Shown: positions 34,685 to 42,695 of the stretch, in pieces
Position numbering within the stretch: position 1 is the stretch's first letter
Layout of the letters: every line of letters begins with the position of its first letter
Source of the DNA: Alkalibacterium sp. MB6
GTDB taxonomy: Bacteria > Bacillota > Bacilli > Lactobacillales > Carnobacteriaceae_A
Direction of reading: 5' to 3'
DNA: 47,153 nucleotides
Assembly: GCF_009935905.1 (NCBI RefSeq)
Contig: NZ_PREX01000022.1
Span: 1-47,153 of the forward strand
The notes under the pieces: generated by a model
What the model was told of the DNA's origin: nothing
What the model saw: the letters and a program-made list of their open reading frames with translations, nothing else
The model's database searches: none
Made by a program: the position numbers and the translations under genes

Positions 34685-35194
34685 TCATAAAGACGTCTGT
34701 TCTAATTCGAGCAGGCGTCTTTTCATCTCTAAACCGCCTCTAAAGCCACGAGGGGCACCTGACTTTGGAATGACTCGGTGACACGGGAAGATAATCAGCA
34801 AAGGATTCTTTCCAATGGCGGTTCCAACAGATCGAGCGGCCATAGGCGAACGCCCCAACCGACTAGCCAACTCTCCGTAAGTCACTGTCTCACCATAAGG
34901 AATCATACGCAAAGCTTGCCAAACCTCCAGCTGAAAAGGAGTGCCTTTGATATCTGAAGGGAGATTTAACTCTCGGGATTTTCCAGACAAGTAATCGATG
35001 AAAGCTGTAAGGTAAGGCGCCATTTTTTCATCATCCAAAAGAAGGTCGGCTTGTGGCATGTGTTTGGCAGCCCATTCCGCCATTTCTTCAAAGGAAGCAG
35101 GGGAGGAGCCAACGAAACAAAGCCCTTTCGAAGTAGCAGCCAGATACATAGTCCACTCATCATAGTGGAGTAAGGTGTAATAAATGGGTGACAT
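34685..35194 (-). CDS. ogt: Methylated-DNA-protein-cysteine methyltransferase
   Basis: A 169-residue suicide DNA repair protein that takes alkyl groups from O6-alkylguanine. The active-site motif IIFPCHRVIPKSG holds the acceptor Cys; TPFQLEVWQALRMIPYGETVTYGELA is the DNA-binding HTH, with the Arg finger in MAARSVGTAIGKN. The start at 35194 has AAAGGAGG at 7 bases; a longer frame to 35344 runs through the upstream direct repeats. The 3' end of the gene contains a terminator hairpin for the opposite strand. Confidence 0.92.
   Translation of the reverse strand: MSPIYYTLLHYDEWTMYLAATSKGLCFVGSSPASFEEMAEWAAKHMPQADLLLDDEKMAPYLTAFIDYLSGKSRELNLPSDIKGTPFQLEVWQALRMIPYGETVTYGELASRLGRSPMAARSVGTAIGKNPLLIIFPCHRVIPKSGAPRGFRGGLEMKRRLLELEQTSL
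34690..34724 (+). terminator. Terminator of the SDR gene, inside the ogt 3' coding end
   Basis: AAGACGTCTG (34690-34699) with CAGGCGTCTT (34712-34721) then TTT. The hairpin is made of codons of the convergent ogt gene. Confidence 0.65.
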
Positions 35195-35226
35195 GGTGAA
35201 TCCTCCTTTAAGCGTACTAAGTTGAC

Positions 35227-35319
35227 GGTTTAGTAACAAGTTAAAACGAGAAACGAAAATTAAGTGGTACCGAAATGGGTTTAGTAACAAGTTAAAACGA
35301 GAATCGTAAACTAAGTGGT
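35227..35319. repeat. Two 42-bp direct repeats with 51-bp period upstream of ogt
   Basis: Units 35227-35268 and 35278-35319 share GGTTTAGTAACAAG, TTAAAACGAGAA and TTAAGTGGT / CTAAGTGGT, differing at four positions. Each has weak inverted ends (TTTAGT with ACTAAG in unit 2). They lie directly upstream of the ogt ribosome site on the minus strand. The 51-bp spacing equals that of the palindromic arrays. Confidence 0.7.
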
Positions 35320-35363
35320 CACAATCCGCTAAATAGTCTCTCAACGGTTCTCAGATGACTAAA

Positions 35364-35412
35364 AACACGAGCTATCCTACAAAATTAAACGATTGTGTAG
35401 GGCAGCTCGTGT
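35364..35412 (-). terminator. Terminator after the deoxynucleoside kinase gene
   Basis: On the minus strand ACACGAGCT pairs with AGCTCGTGT and TGTAGGA with TCCTACA in an extended stem, followed by TTTTT. Confidence 0.75.
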
Positions 35413-35428
35413 ATTTAACTCATGACTC

Positions 35429-36076
35429 TTACAGACCAGCGTCTACAGTTTTTGACAACGCCTGTTTAATTTCTGACAAAACGAATAAACGATCTTCTGG
35501 GTTTTCCAAGTTAACCTTGTCAATATCGATAATTAAAGTATCGCTCTTATCATAAGAAGCAAACCAGTCATCATAGCGGCTGTGCAACTTCGTATAATAG
35601 TCCAGTAAGCCTGGGTTGTCTTCAATCTGCTCATAAGGGCGGCCACGTTTTTTAATGCGTTCTAAGTGAGTATCCAATGATCCTCTTAAATAAATTAATA
35701 AATCTGGACCTTTTTTCGGCATACCCTCTATTTCTTCCATCATGTTATCCAACAAATCAGTATACAAATCCATCTCGACAGAACTCATATTTCCTTGTTC
35801 ATAGTTAATACGAGTGAAAAGCGCATCTTCATAAATAGAGCGGTCCAGCACATTGTGTCTATGTACTAAAGCTTGCTTGATGCTTCTAAAACGCGTATTT
35901 AAGAAGAAGATTTGAAGAGAAAATGCCCAACGTTGTGGGTCCTCATAAAATTTTTCTAAAAGAGCATTATCTTTTACATGCTCATAAAAGGCGGTACTAT
36001 TTAATTCTTTTGATATTAGAGTGGTGTACGTACTTTTTCCAGCTCCAATCATCCCTGCTAAAACTATCACAGACAT
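35429..36076 (-). CDS. Deoxynucleoside kinase (dAK/dGK family)
   Basis: A 215-residue kinase starting MSVIVLAGMIGAGKSTYTTL (P-loop residues 8-16). The DRS motif is in NVLDRSIYEDALF, and the lid region has LERIKKRGRPYEQIE. It phosphorylates deoxynucleosides for salvage; substrate (dA, dG, dC) is not fixed by sequence alone. GGAAGGAG precedes the ATG at 36076; the longer frame to 36145 lacks a ribosome site. Related kinases in Lactobacillus form heterodimers, but only one copy is seen here. Confidence 0.88.
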   Translation of the reverse strand: MSVIVLAGMIGAGKSTYTTLISKELNSTAFYEHVKDNALLEKFYEDPQRWAFSLQIFFLNTRFRSIKQALVHRHNVLDRSIYEDALFTRINYEQGNMSSVEMDLYTDLLDNMMEEIEGMPKKGPDLLIYLRGSLDTHLERIKKRGRPYEQIEDNPGLLDYYTKLHSRYDDWFASYDKSDTLIIDIDKVNLENPEDRLFVLSEIKQALSKTVDAGL

Positions 36077-36284
36077 TGCGGCTCCTTCCATTTCTAAAAG
36101 TATTTTTATCTGTTCTATCATACCATAGAAGATACAGGGAGACACATGACATTTTTATTAGGTAACAGCTGAAAAGGGTCAAATCAGATTTAAAAAATGA
36201 AATCCATTATAATGAGAAGAGGCGTTTGCATTTGAAATAACGGCAGAATCAGCTTTTAAACACCACAAAAAGGAGAGAAATTAT

Positions 36285-38084
36285 ATGTTGTATCCTATCG
36301 CTACAGAGACACGTCATACGATTGATTTAAATGGGATATGGACATTCTTACTGGATGATGGGTCGGAATTGATTGACACATCAAAATCGATTCAGACGGA
36401 AGAGGTCATTGCCGTTCCTGGTTCCTTTAATGATCAAGCAATTGCTTCACGCGTCAGAAATCGCGACGGATCAGTCTGGTATGAACGGGAATTCGTTGTC
36501 CCAACAAGCCTGTTAAAGGATAGACTCGTTTTAAGGTTTGGTTCTGTGACGCACCGGGCAGTGGTTTACCTTAATGGAGAGAAAATAACCGAGCACAAAG
36601 GTGGCTTCACTCCTTTTGAAGTGGAGATTAATGATAGCATCAAGCCAGGAAAAAACCGTCTACTGGTAGAAGTGAGTACGCTCCTGGATTACACCTCTTT
36701 ACCTGTTGGTAACTACAGTAAGGAGACCGATGAAAATGGTCAAGTCACTCACAAGGTTGACGAAAACTTTGACTTTTTCAATTACGGGGGCTTGCATCGT
36801 CCGGTCAAGATCTACTCTACTCCAAAAACCTACATTGAAGATATCACAGTGGTACCAGAAGTATCAGGAGATGATGCGACGGTTCACTTAGATGTAACTG
36901 TTAAAGGTGACTATGACCACGTTAGAACGATTATTATAGACGAAGATGGTCAATAAGTGGCTACTGCAGAGTCGAATTCAACATCAATCACTATTGAACA
37001 AGTGAATCTTTGGAAACCAATGAATGCTTACCTTTATACGGCACGAGTAGAAGTGAGTACCAATGGTGAGTTGATAGATGTGTATGAAGAACCCTTTGGC
37101 ATCCGCACGGTTGAGGTAAAAGATGGTCAGTTTTATATTAACGGTCAACCATTTTATTTCAAAGGTTTCGGTAAACACGAGGATGCTTACTACAATGGAC
37201 GTGGGCTCAATGAAAGTTTGAACGTTATGGACTTGAATCTGTTCAAATGGATTGGAGCGAACTCATTCCGGACGTCACATTACCCTTATTCAGAAGAAAT
37301 GATGCGTTTGGCTGACCGAATGGGCATTGTCGTCATTGATGAAACACCGGCAGTTGGACTATTATCTGGTTTTTCAGCCATGTTATCTGGTGGGGCAGAG
37401 CAAGTCAATACGTGGGAAGAAATGGAAACAAAAGAAGCTCACGAGCAAGTCTTTCGCGAGCTAATCGCCCGAGATAAAAACCATGCTTGCGTTGTGATGT
37501 GGTCTATTGCAAATGAAGCGGCCACTTATCAAGAAGGGGCGAGGGAGTACTTTGAACCGCTTGTAAAGTTAACAAAAGAGTTGGACCCGCAAAACCGCCC
37601 GACAACGATTGTCTTAATTATGTATGCCACTCCAGATACAGATTTGATAACGGATTTGATTGATGTCGTTTCTCTTAACCGCTACTATGGTTGGTACGTT
37701 GACACAGGTGATTTCAAAGCAAGTGAAAAAGCTCTGCGTGACGAGCTTGCTGCTTGGGAAGAAGCGTATCCGGGCAAACCGATTCTCTTTACAGAATATG
37801 GAGCAGACACAATAGCAGGCTTCCACGCCTTTGATGATATCCCGTTTACTGAAGAATTCCAGGTCAATTATTATGACATGTACCATAAAGTGTTTGACGA
37901 GTTCCAACATGTGATTGGAGAGCAAGTGTGGAATTTTGCAGACTTTGAAACAAAAATTGGAATTAACAGAGTGAAAGGGAATAAAAAAGGAATCTTTACG
38001 AGAAGCCGAGAGCCCAAAATGATTGCTCATGAGTTGAAAAAACGGTGGACCAATATTCCTGATTTCAACTATAAGCCTAAATAA
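36285..38084 (+). pseudogene. uidA: Beta-glucuronidase with one in-frame stop codon
   Basis: A GH2 enzyme of 599 codons interrupted at codon 224 by TAA (36954-36956), in DEDGQ-stop-VATAES. The frame is unchanged on both sides and no other lesion is visible. All key residues match Escherichia coli GusA by position: acid/base Glu411 in SIANEA, nucleophile Glu504 in LFTEYGAD, and the glucuronate-recognising Asn566/Lys568 in GNKKGIF. A single substitution explains the stop (GAA to TAA, for example). AAAGGAGAG precedes the ATG. Either a very recent pseudogene or a base-calling error. Without read-through, two non-functional fragments result. Confidence 0.9.
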
Positions 38085-38090
38085 AAGCTG

Positions 38091-38139
38091 AAAAAGCCCG
38101 CTTGTTTTCTATCTAAATAGAAGATAAACGGGCTTTTTT
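38091..38139 (+). terminator. Terminator after the glucuronidase gene
   Basis: AAAAAGCCCG with CGGGCTTTTTT, and an inner stem TTTTCTAT with ATAGAAGA. Confidence 0.8.
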
Positions 38140-38160
38140 AAAAAAATAATCACTTACTTT

Positions 38161-38189
38161 TTGACAGTGGACAGATTTTCTGATATAGT
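38161..38189 (+). promoter_or_regulatory. Promoter of the T-box amino-acid ABC operon
   Basis: Consensus TTGACA (38161-38166), 17-base spacer, TATAGT (38184-38189) with an upstream TG. Initiation is expected about 60 bases before the T-box stem I. Confidence 0.8.
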
Positions 38190-38253
38190 TCTGTAGTACA
38201 ATTGCAAATTAAACGATGGTGAAAAGAAAAGTACAAGCGCTGTTGACAGTAAA

Positions 38254-38501
38254 GAGAGTCCGGTATAGTGGGAACGGATATGTCAGGTGTTTGGAAGTGC
38301 ATCTTGGAATCGTATCACTGAGACTCTTAAATTCAGGTGATACCGGGTCTGCCCGTTACAGCAAGCTGATATGATTGGTAGTTAACTACTGACATGTCAG
38401 ATTGAGTGTGCAATAAAAACTATTTTGCACAAATCAAGGTGGAACCGCGAAGATTTCCTTTGCCCTTAGATGATAGCATAAGCTACGTTCAAGGGCTTTT
38501 T
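38254..38501 (+). promoter_or_regulatory. T-box leader (tRNA-sensing riboswitch)
   Basis: The T-box sequence AAGGTGGAACCGCG is at 38436-38449. Stem I is closed by CCGGTAT (38261-38267) and ATACCGG (38340-38346) and carries TTGGAA elements in the distal region. The terminator is GCCCTT (38462-38467) with AAGGGC (38491-38496) plus T-run; the competing antiterminator pairs CAAGG before the T-box bases with CCTTTG (38457-38462). I could not place the specifier codon with confidence, so the sensed amino acid is not assigned. Confidence 0.85.
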
Positions 38502-38606
38502 GTATTGTATGGACCAATGAAAGGAGTAGAATAGCAAGAAAGGGTAAAATAAGGTAGGTATAATAATTATAATAAAAAAGATTTTAGAATGGAAAGGTGA
38601 AGATAA

Positions 38607-39455
38607 ATGACTAATAAATGGATGAAATTCCTTCGAACGACTGGCTTATTAGCAGTGATCATGATTGTTTTAGCCGCATGTGCGTCTAACGACGAAGGCG
38701 AAAATGGAGATGCTGCAACAGGCGAAGACTCTCAAACGGTAAGAATTGCAACCGTTGGCACGGGACCTCCATACAGCATGGTAGACGAAGAAGGGAACTG
38801 GACAGGATCAGATGCAGATATCTGGGCTGAAATCAGTGAACGAACAGGCTGGGAAATTGAGGTTCAACGAATTGGTTCAAGTGCAACCTTTGGACAGTTG
38901 GATACCGGTCGTAGTGATGTAGCAGCAAATAACTATGCCTTAACAGAAGAAAGAGCTGAAAATTACATTCACACGATTCCTCTTTATGCAGATTCCAACA
39001 CCATTGCCGTATCAACTGATAACGAAGAGATTTACACGTTAGCCGATCTTGAAGGGAAAACAGTGGGTGTACAAGCTGGTCAAGCAGCCGATATCCCATT
39101 AACTGAATTAGCTGAAGAAATGGGCTTTGAAGTGATTCGCTTCGAAACGACTGCAGATACATTCCAACAATTACAAATTGATCGCTTGGATGCTGTCGCT
39201 GGACCCCGTTCACTATTAAATGTATACAATGAAACAAGAGATGCTGGCTTTAGAATTATTGATGAAAACTTAACAGCGACTCCTGTTGTTTACTTTTTAC
39301 CAGATACAGAAGAACATGCTCAATTAAGAGACGAATTAGACGTTGTGATTGAAGAAATGATTAACGACGGCACAATCGGTGCGATTACTGAAGAATGGTT
39401 ATACAGCGACATGACACAAAATCTAGAAGACGTTGATTCAGATCTTGTAGATTAA
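38607..39455 (+). CDS. Polar amino-acid ABC transporter substrate-binding lipoprotein
   Basis: A 282-residue type 3 solute-binding protein with a lipoprotein signal: basic N-terminus, hydrophobic stretch LLAVIMIVLAAC with lipid-modified Cys25, then an acidic linker. The domain opens VRIATVGTGPPYSMVDEEGN and closes TIGAITEEWLYSDMTQNLED, typical of the SBP_bac_3 family. First gene of a three-gene operon behind a T-box, so it responds to one uncharged tRNA. Specific ligand unknown. Confidence 0.92.
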   Translation: MTNKWMKFLRTTGLLAVIMIVLAACASNDEGENGDAATGEDSQTVRIATVGTGPPYSMVDEEGNWTGSDADIWAEISERTGWEIEVQRIGSSATFGQLDTGRSDVAANNYALTEERAENYIHTIPLYADSNTIAVSTDNEEIYTLADLEGKTVGVQAGQAADIPLTELAEEMGFEVIRFETTADTFQQLQIDRLDAVAGPRSLLNVYNETRDAGFRIIDENLTATPVVYFLPDTEEHAQLRDELDVVIEEMINDGTIGAITEEWLYSDMTQNLEDVDSDLVD

Positions 39456-39466
39456 CGAGAGGATGA

Positions 39467-40138
39467 GTGCACTTGGGATTTGATTTTAATTACATGCTGG
39501 AAGTACTTCCAACCCTCTTTTACGCATCTCGGTTTACCTTTTATTTAACCTTGGTGTCGACCTTTTTTGGGCTGATTCTAGGCCTCATTTTAGCAGTAAT
39601 TAATTACTATGAAATAAGAATTCTGAATCCACTGACAAAACTCTATTTATTTGTCATTAGAAGTGCCCCGCTGATTGCTTTGCTGTATTTCTTTTACTAT
39701 GGTGTAGCGATGTATAGCGAGTTTGTCAGAAACATGAATCCACTTAATGCTGTTGCGATTGTCATCAGTTTAACGGCTGGTGGATTTATGGCTGAAAGTA
39801 TTCGTGGGGCCTTGCTTTCAGTGGACGAAGGGCAAAAGGATGCGGCCTATTCTTTGGGGATGACAGATGGCCAGTTGATGAAACGAGTCATTATTCCTCA
39901 AGCGACACGAATTGCCGTACCAAGTTTGTTCAATAATGTGATCAGTATTACGAAAATGACTTCCCTCTCCTTTGTATTAGGTGTGGTTGATGTGATGGGA
40001 GCGGCAAGAGTACAGGGTTCGCGAACCTTTAGCTACTTTGAAATTTACGGCGCTGTTATCATTGTCTACTTGGTCATCATTGGTGTATTGAGTGTCATTC
40101 AACGATACGTTGCCAAAAAATCCTCTGAAGCTTATTAA
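39467..40138 (+). CDS. Polar amino-acid ABC transporter permease (HisM/GlnP type)
   Basis: A 223-residue permease with about five hydrophobic segments. The EAA loop is AAYSLGMTDGQLMKRVIIPQATRIAVPSL in the C-terminal half (about 130-160), and RSAPLIALLYFFYYG precedes it. It begins with GTG at 39467 with GAGAGGA a few bases upstream; TTG at 39473 is an alternative with better spacing. It lies 11 bases after the binding protein gene. Confidence 0.9.
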   Translation: MHLGFDFNYMLEVLPTLFYASRFTFYLTLVSTFFGLILGLILAVINYYEIRILNPLTKLYLFVIRSAPLIALLYFFYYGVAMYSEFVRNMNPLNAVAIVISLTAGGFMAESIRGALLSVDEGQKDAAYSLGMTDGQLMKRVIIPQATRIAVPSLFNNVISITKMTSLSFVLGVVDVMGAARVQGSRTFSYFEIYGAVIIVYLVIIGVLSVIQRYVAKKSSEAY

Positions 40139-40184
40139 TAAAACCCCATCTAGCGAGTCGTTATTATGAAGAGAGGAGAAGAAC

Positions 40185-40934
40185 ATGACAAAAAATGTGA
40201 TTGAAATAGAAAATTTGTCTAAAAACTTTGGTGATCAGAAAGTTCTGGAAGACATTAATTTAACCATAAAAGACAATGAAATCGTCGCGATTATTGGCCC
40301 TTCAGGTACCGGAAAATCAACATTTTTACGTACATTGAATCACCTTAATGAACCGACGACAGGAAAGATTACTGTTGGCGATGTCACCGTTGATGCGGCA
40401 TCTTACACTAAAAAACAAGTTCAGCAGTTGCGCATGCAGTCCTCTATGGTGTTTCAAAACTATAACTTGTTCAAAAACATGACAGCTCTGGAAAACGTTA
40501 TGGAATCTCTAGTGACTGTGAGAAACGTCAACAAAAAAGAAGCGCGAGAGATTGCTTTAGAGCAATTGGAAAGAGTAGGCTTATTAGATAAAAAAGACGC
40601 CTATCCGTCTCGATTATCTGGAGGTCAGCAGCAACGTGTGGGGATTGCCCGAGCGCTTGCAGTCGATCCGAAAGTTCTCTTGTTTGATGAACCGACCTCT
40701 GCACTGGACCCAATGCTCGTTTCCGAAGTGCTTCAGACGATTAAAAAGTTAGTTGAAACGGATCATACGACGATGCTATTAGTTACACACGAGATTTCCT
40801 TTGCGAGAGACGTGGCTTCTCGAGTGATTTTTATGAACGAAGGACGAATCGCTGCAGACGGTACACCTGATGAGATCCTCTCGAATCCAACGGACAAAAA
40901 CTTGCAACAATTTTTGAACATTAATCAATACTAA
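40185..40934 (+). CDS. Polar amino-acid ABC transporter ATP-binding protein (GlnQ type)
   Basis: A 249-residue ATPase: Walker A IGPSGTGKSTFLRTLN (Thr in place of the common Ser/Cys in GSGKS), Q-loop MVFQNYNLFKNMT, signature LSGGQQQRVGIARAL, Walker B VLLFDEPTSALDP, H-loop LLVTHE. It completes the T-box-controlled importer. AGAGGAG precedes the ATG. Confidence 0.95.
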   Translation: MTKNVIEIENLSKNFGDQKVLEDINLTIKDNEIVAIIGPSGTGKSTFLRTLNHLNEPTTGKITVGDVTVDAASYTKKQVQQLRMQSSMVFQNYNLFKNMTALENVMESLVTVRNVNKKEAREIALEQLERVGLLDKKDAYPSRLSGGQQQRVGIARALAVDPKVLLFDEPTSALDPMLVSEVLQTIKKLVETDHTTMLLVTHEISFARDVASRVIFMNEGRIAADGTPDEILSNPTDKNLQQFLNINQY

Positions 40935-40936
40935 TC

Positions 40937-40993
40937 AAAAGAACCTATCATTATCGGGCCGCTAGGCGTTCCAAAATGATTAGGTTCTTTTTT
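40937..40993 (+). terminator. Terminator after the amino-acid ABC operon
   Basis: AAAAGAACCTA..CATT pairs with AATG..TAGGTTCTTTT around a GC-containing loop (GGGCCGCTAGGC), then T-run. Confidence 0.85.
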
Positions 40994-41102
40994 GTTATGA
41001 TTAAAAGAGTAGACATCGCTCCGTTCGCTAAACCATTCTTAATCGTATTGAAGTGTGTTAACCTTAAGATGTAATAAGTATGTGATTGGTATTAACGGAC
41101 GG

Positions 41103-41852
41103 TTAAAAGAAATCAAACAAAGAAATAACTCCCAGTAAAAAAATCAAATAGAAGATCATAGTTTTAAATTTATCTACTTTTATTTTGCCATAAATCACAT
41201 TGCCTAAATAAATAGCGAGTAACACACCCGGTATTGAAAAAATGAAATACACGCCAACCTCTTTAGTCCAAAAACCGCTTAAGAAGTGACTGACTAAAAT
41301 AAAGCTACTGGATAAAATAAAGTGAGATTGCACATTTCCTTTAAATGACTTCGGATCCCAGTCTCTGATAGTTGCGTAAATAACGATCGGAGTGCCGTTC
41401 ATGTTATAAGCACTGCCAAGCATACCTGAAACGAAGCCAAAAGGTAGGGCATAGCGGGTGTTTCTAAACCGATGCTTGAGCTGTTCGTGATGAGTTTTCG
41501 GACCATAAAGCGAGTACATAGCGTAGACCATCAATAATAATCCCAATATAAGACTAACCCATTCGGCACGTGCAAAACGGACGAGAAGTAAGCCAAATGG
41601 AATACCCACAACGGTCGCACCTGTTAGCTTTTTCAAGATAACCGGATCTTTATCCTTCCAACCGGAAACGGCAAAAAATAGAGCAACCGTAAAGCCGACC
41701 AATCCGACTAAGGCAGCAGCTGTGGAAAAAGGAATAGGCAATAAAGCCAACAAAGGCATGCTGACGACTGCGTCTCCAAAACCGAATGTCGACCGCATTA
41801 ATGCACCGAGGAAGACGCAACCTGCTACGAGTAAAATAAGTGAATAATCCAT
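41103..41852 (-). CDS. TauE/SafE family (sulfite exporter-type) membrane protein
   Basis: A 249-residue protein with about eight hydrophobic segments. The N-terminal GALMRSTFGFGDAVVSMPLLALL and the second-half GFVSGMLGSAYNMNGTPIVIYA are the two repeated family motifs. TauE/SafE members export sulfur-containing organic anions, but many have unknown substrates. TAGGAGG precedes the ATG. It is divergent from the flp-type regulator with 134 bases between, which could place it under that regulator, though no TTGA-N6-TCAA box is in that gap. Confidence 0.85.
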   Translation of the reverse strand: MDYSLILLVAGCVFLGALMRSTFGFGDAVVSMPLLALLPIPFSTAAALVGLVGFTVALFFAVSGWKDKDPVILKKLTGATVVGIPFGLLLVRFARAEWVSLILGLLLMVYAMYSLYGPKTHHEQLKHRFRNTRYALPFGFVSGMLGSAYNMNGTPIVIYATIRDWDPKSFKGNVQSHFILSSSFILVSHFLSGFWTKEVGVYFIFSIPGVLLAIYLGNVIYGKIKVDKFKTMIFYLIFLLGVISLFDFF

Positions 41853-41884
41853 GTGTTCCTCCTACATTCTTTCTAAAGACTAAT

Positions 41885-41897
41885 TATCTATTAGATA
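41885..41897. promoter_or_regulatory. 13-bp palindrome in the TauE/flp divergent region
   Basis: TATCTATTAGATA is a perfect palindrome around a central T, 33 bases upstream of the TauE-type gene start. It may be an operator; no known regulator is assigned. Confidence 0.3.
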
Positions 41898-41986
41898 GTG
41901 ATGCAAAACAAGAGTGGCTCGCCCAAGATATGATATGATAATGATATGAAAAAAGACTCAACAGTTCAACGATAAGGAGACTCAAA

Positions 41987-42673
41987 ATGGCACATCAAAG
42001 TGGTTTATCGCATAGAGGTTGCGTCCGTCTTGTTCCTATATTTAATCATTTAACGGATAATCAAATGGATGACATTATGAAAGTCGTTCAATCAGAAACC
42101 TTTGACAAAGGCGAACTGGTCTATAAAGCAGGAGACACGTCGGATGTGTTGACCATTGTAAATAAAGGGAGTCTGCGCATATATAGGCTCTCAGAATCAG
42201 GTAAGGAACAGCTTGTTCGTATGCTAAAGCCGGGTGAATTCACAGGTGAGTTGGCTTTATTTAACGAAACCGTTCATGAGCATTACGCAGAAGCGATGGT
42301 TAAGACAACTGTCTGCCAGATTAAACGATCTGATTTACAGGATTTACTCATGAGTTACCCCAGTATTTCGTTGAAAGTTTTGCAGGCTTTATCGTCTCGT
42401 ATTGATGAGACAGAGCAGCAGGCTACGCGTTTTTCAACGGAATCAACGGAGCAGAGACTCGCGTCTTATCTGGTTGACCTACTCCCTCCAGGGAAAGAAA
42501 CCGATGTAGTCGAACTGCCGATGAATCAGAAAAACCTGGCTTCTTACATTGGCACTACGCCGGAAACAGTCAGCCGTAAATTAAAAGAGTTAGAAGACAT
42601 GAATTACATTAAACGATTGAGTTCAAAGAAGATTAGAATTTTAGACGAAATACGTTTGCTATTTTTAGATTAG
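41987..42673 (+). CDS. flp: Crp/Fnr-family regulator of the Flp type
   Basis: A 228-residue regulator: cyclic-nucleotide-like beta-roll (about 20-120), dimer helix (about 125-150) and a winged HTH with recognition helix TPETVSRKLKEL (191-202). Glu193, Ser196 and Arg197 correspond to the FNR residues that read TTGAT. There is no N-terminal FNR Cys cluster. Instead single cysteines occur at 12 (HRGCVRLVPIFNHL) and 110 (TTVCQIKR), 98 residues apart, close to the Cys5/Cys102 disulfide switch described for Lactobacillus casei FLP. Predicted targets are the three TTGA-N6-TCAA promoters of the metal module. It is followed by cinA. Confidence 0.87.
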   Translation: MAHQSGLSHRGCVRLVPIFNHLTDNQMDDIMKVVQSETFDKGELVYKAGDTSDVLTIVNKGSLRIYRLSESGKEQLVRMLKPGEFTGELALFNETVHEHYAEAMVKTTVCQIKRSDLQDLLMSYPSISLKVLQALSSRIDETEQQATRFSTESTEQRLASYLVDLLPPGKETDVVELPMNQKNLASYIGTTPETVSRKLKELEDMNYIKRLSSKKIRILDEIRLLFLD

Positions 42674-42695
42674 TTAAGTAGAAGGAGCAAAGACG

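Noticed and set aside
38241..38247. Second TTGACA as an internal promoter within the T-box leader
   Set aside because: No -10 hexamer at suitable spacing, and it lies just before stem I of the leader RNA.
41930..41960. Repeated ATGATAT motif upstream of flp as an operator
   Set aside because: Simple AT-rich repetition without dyad symmetry; insufficient to support a binding site.
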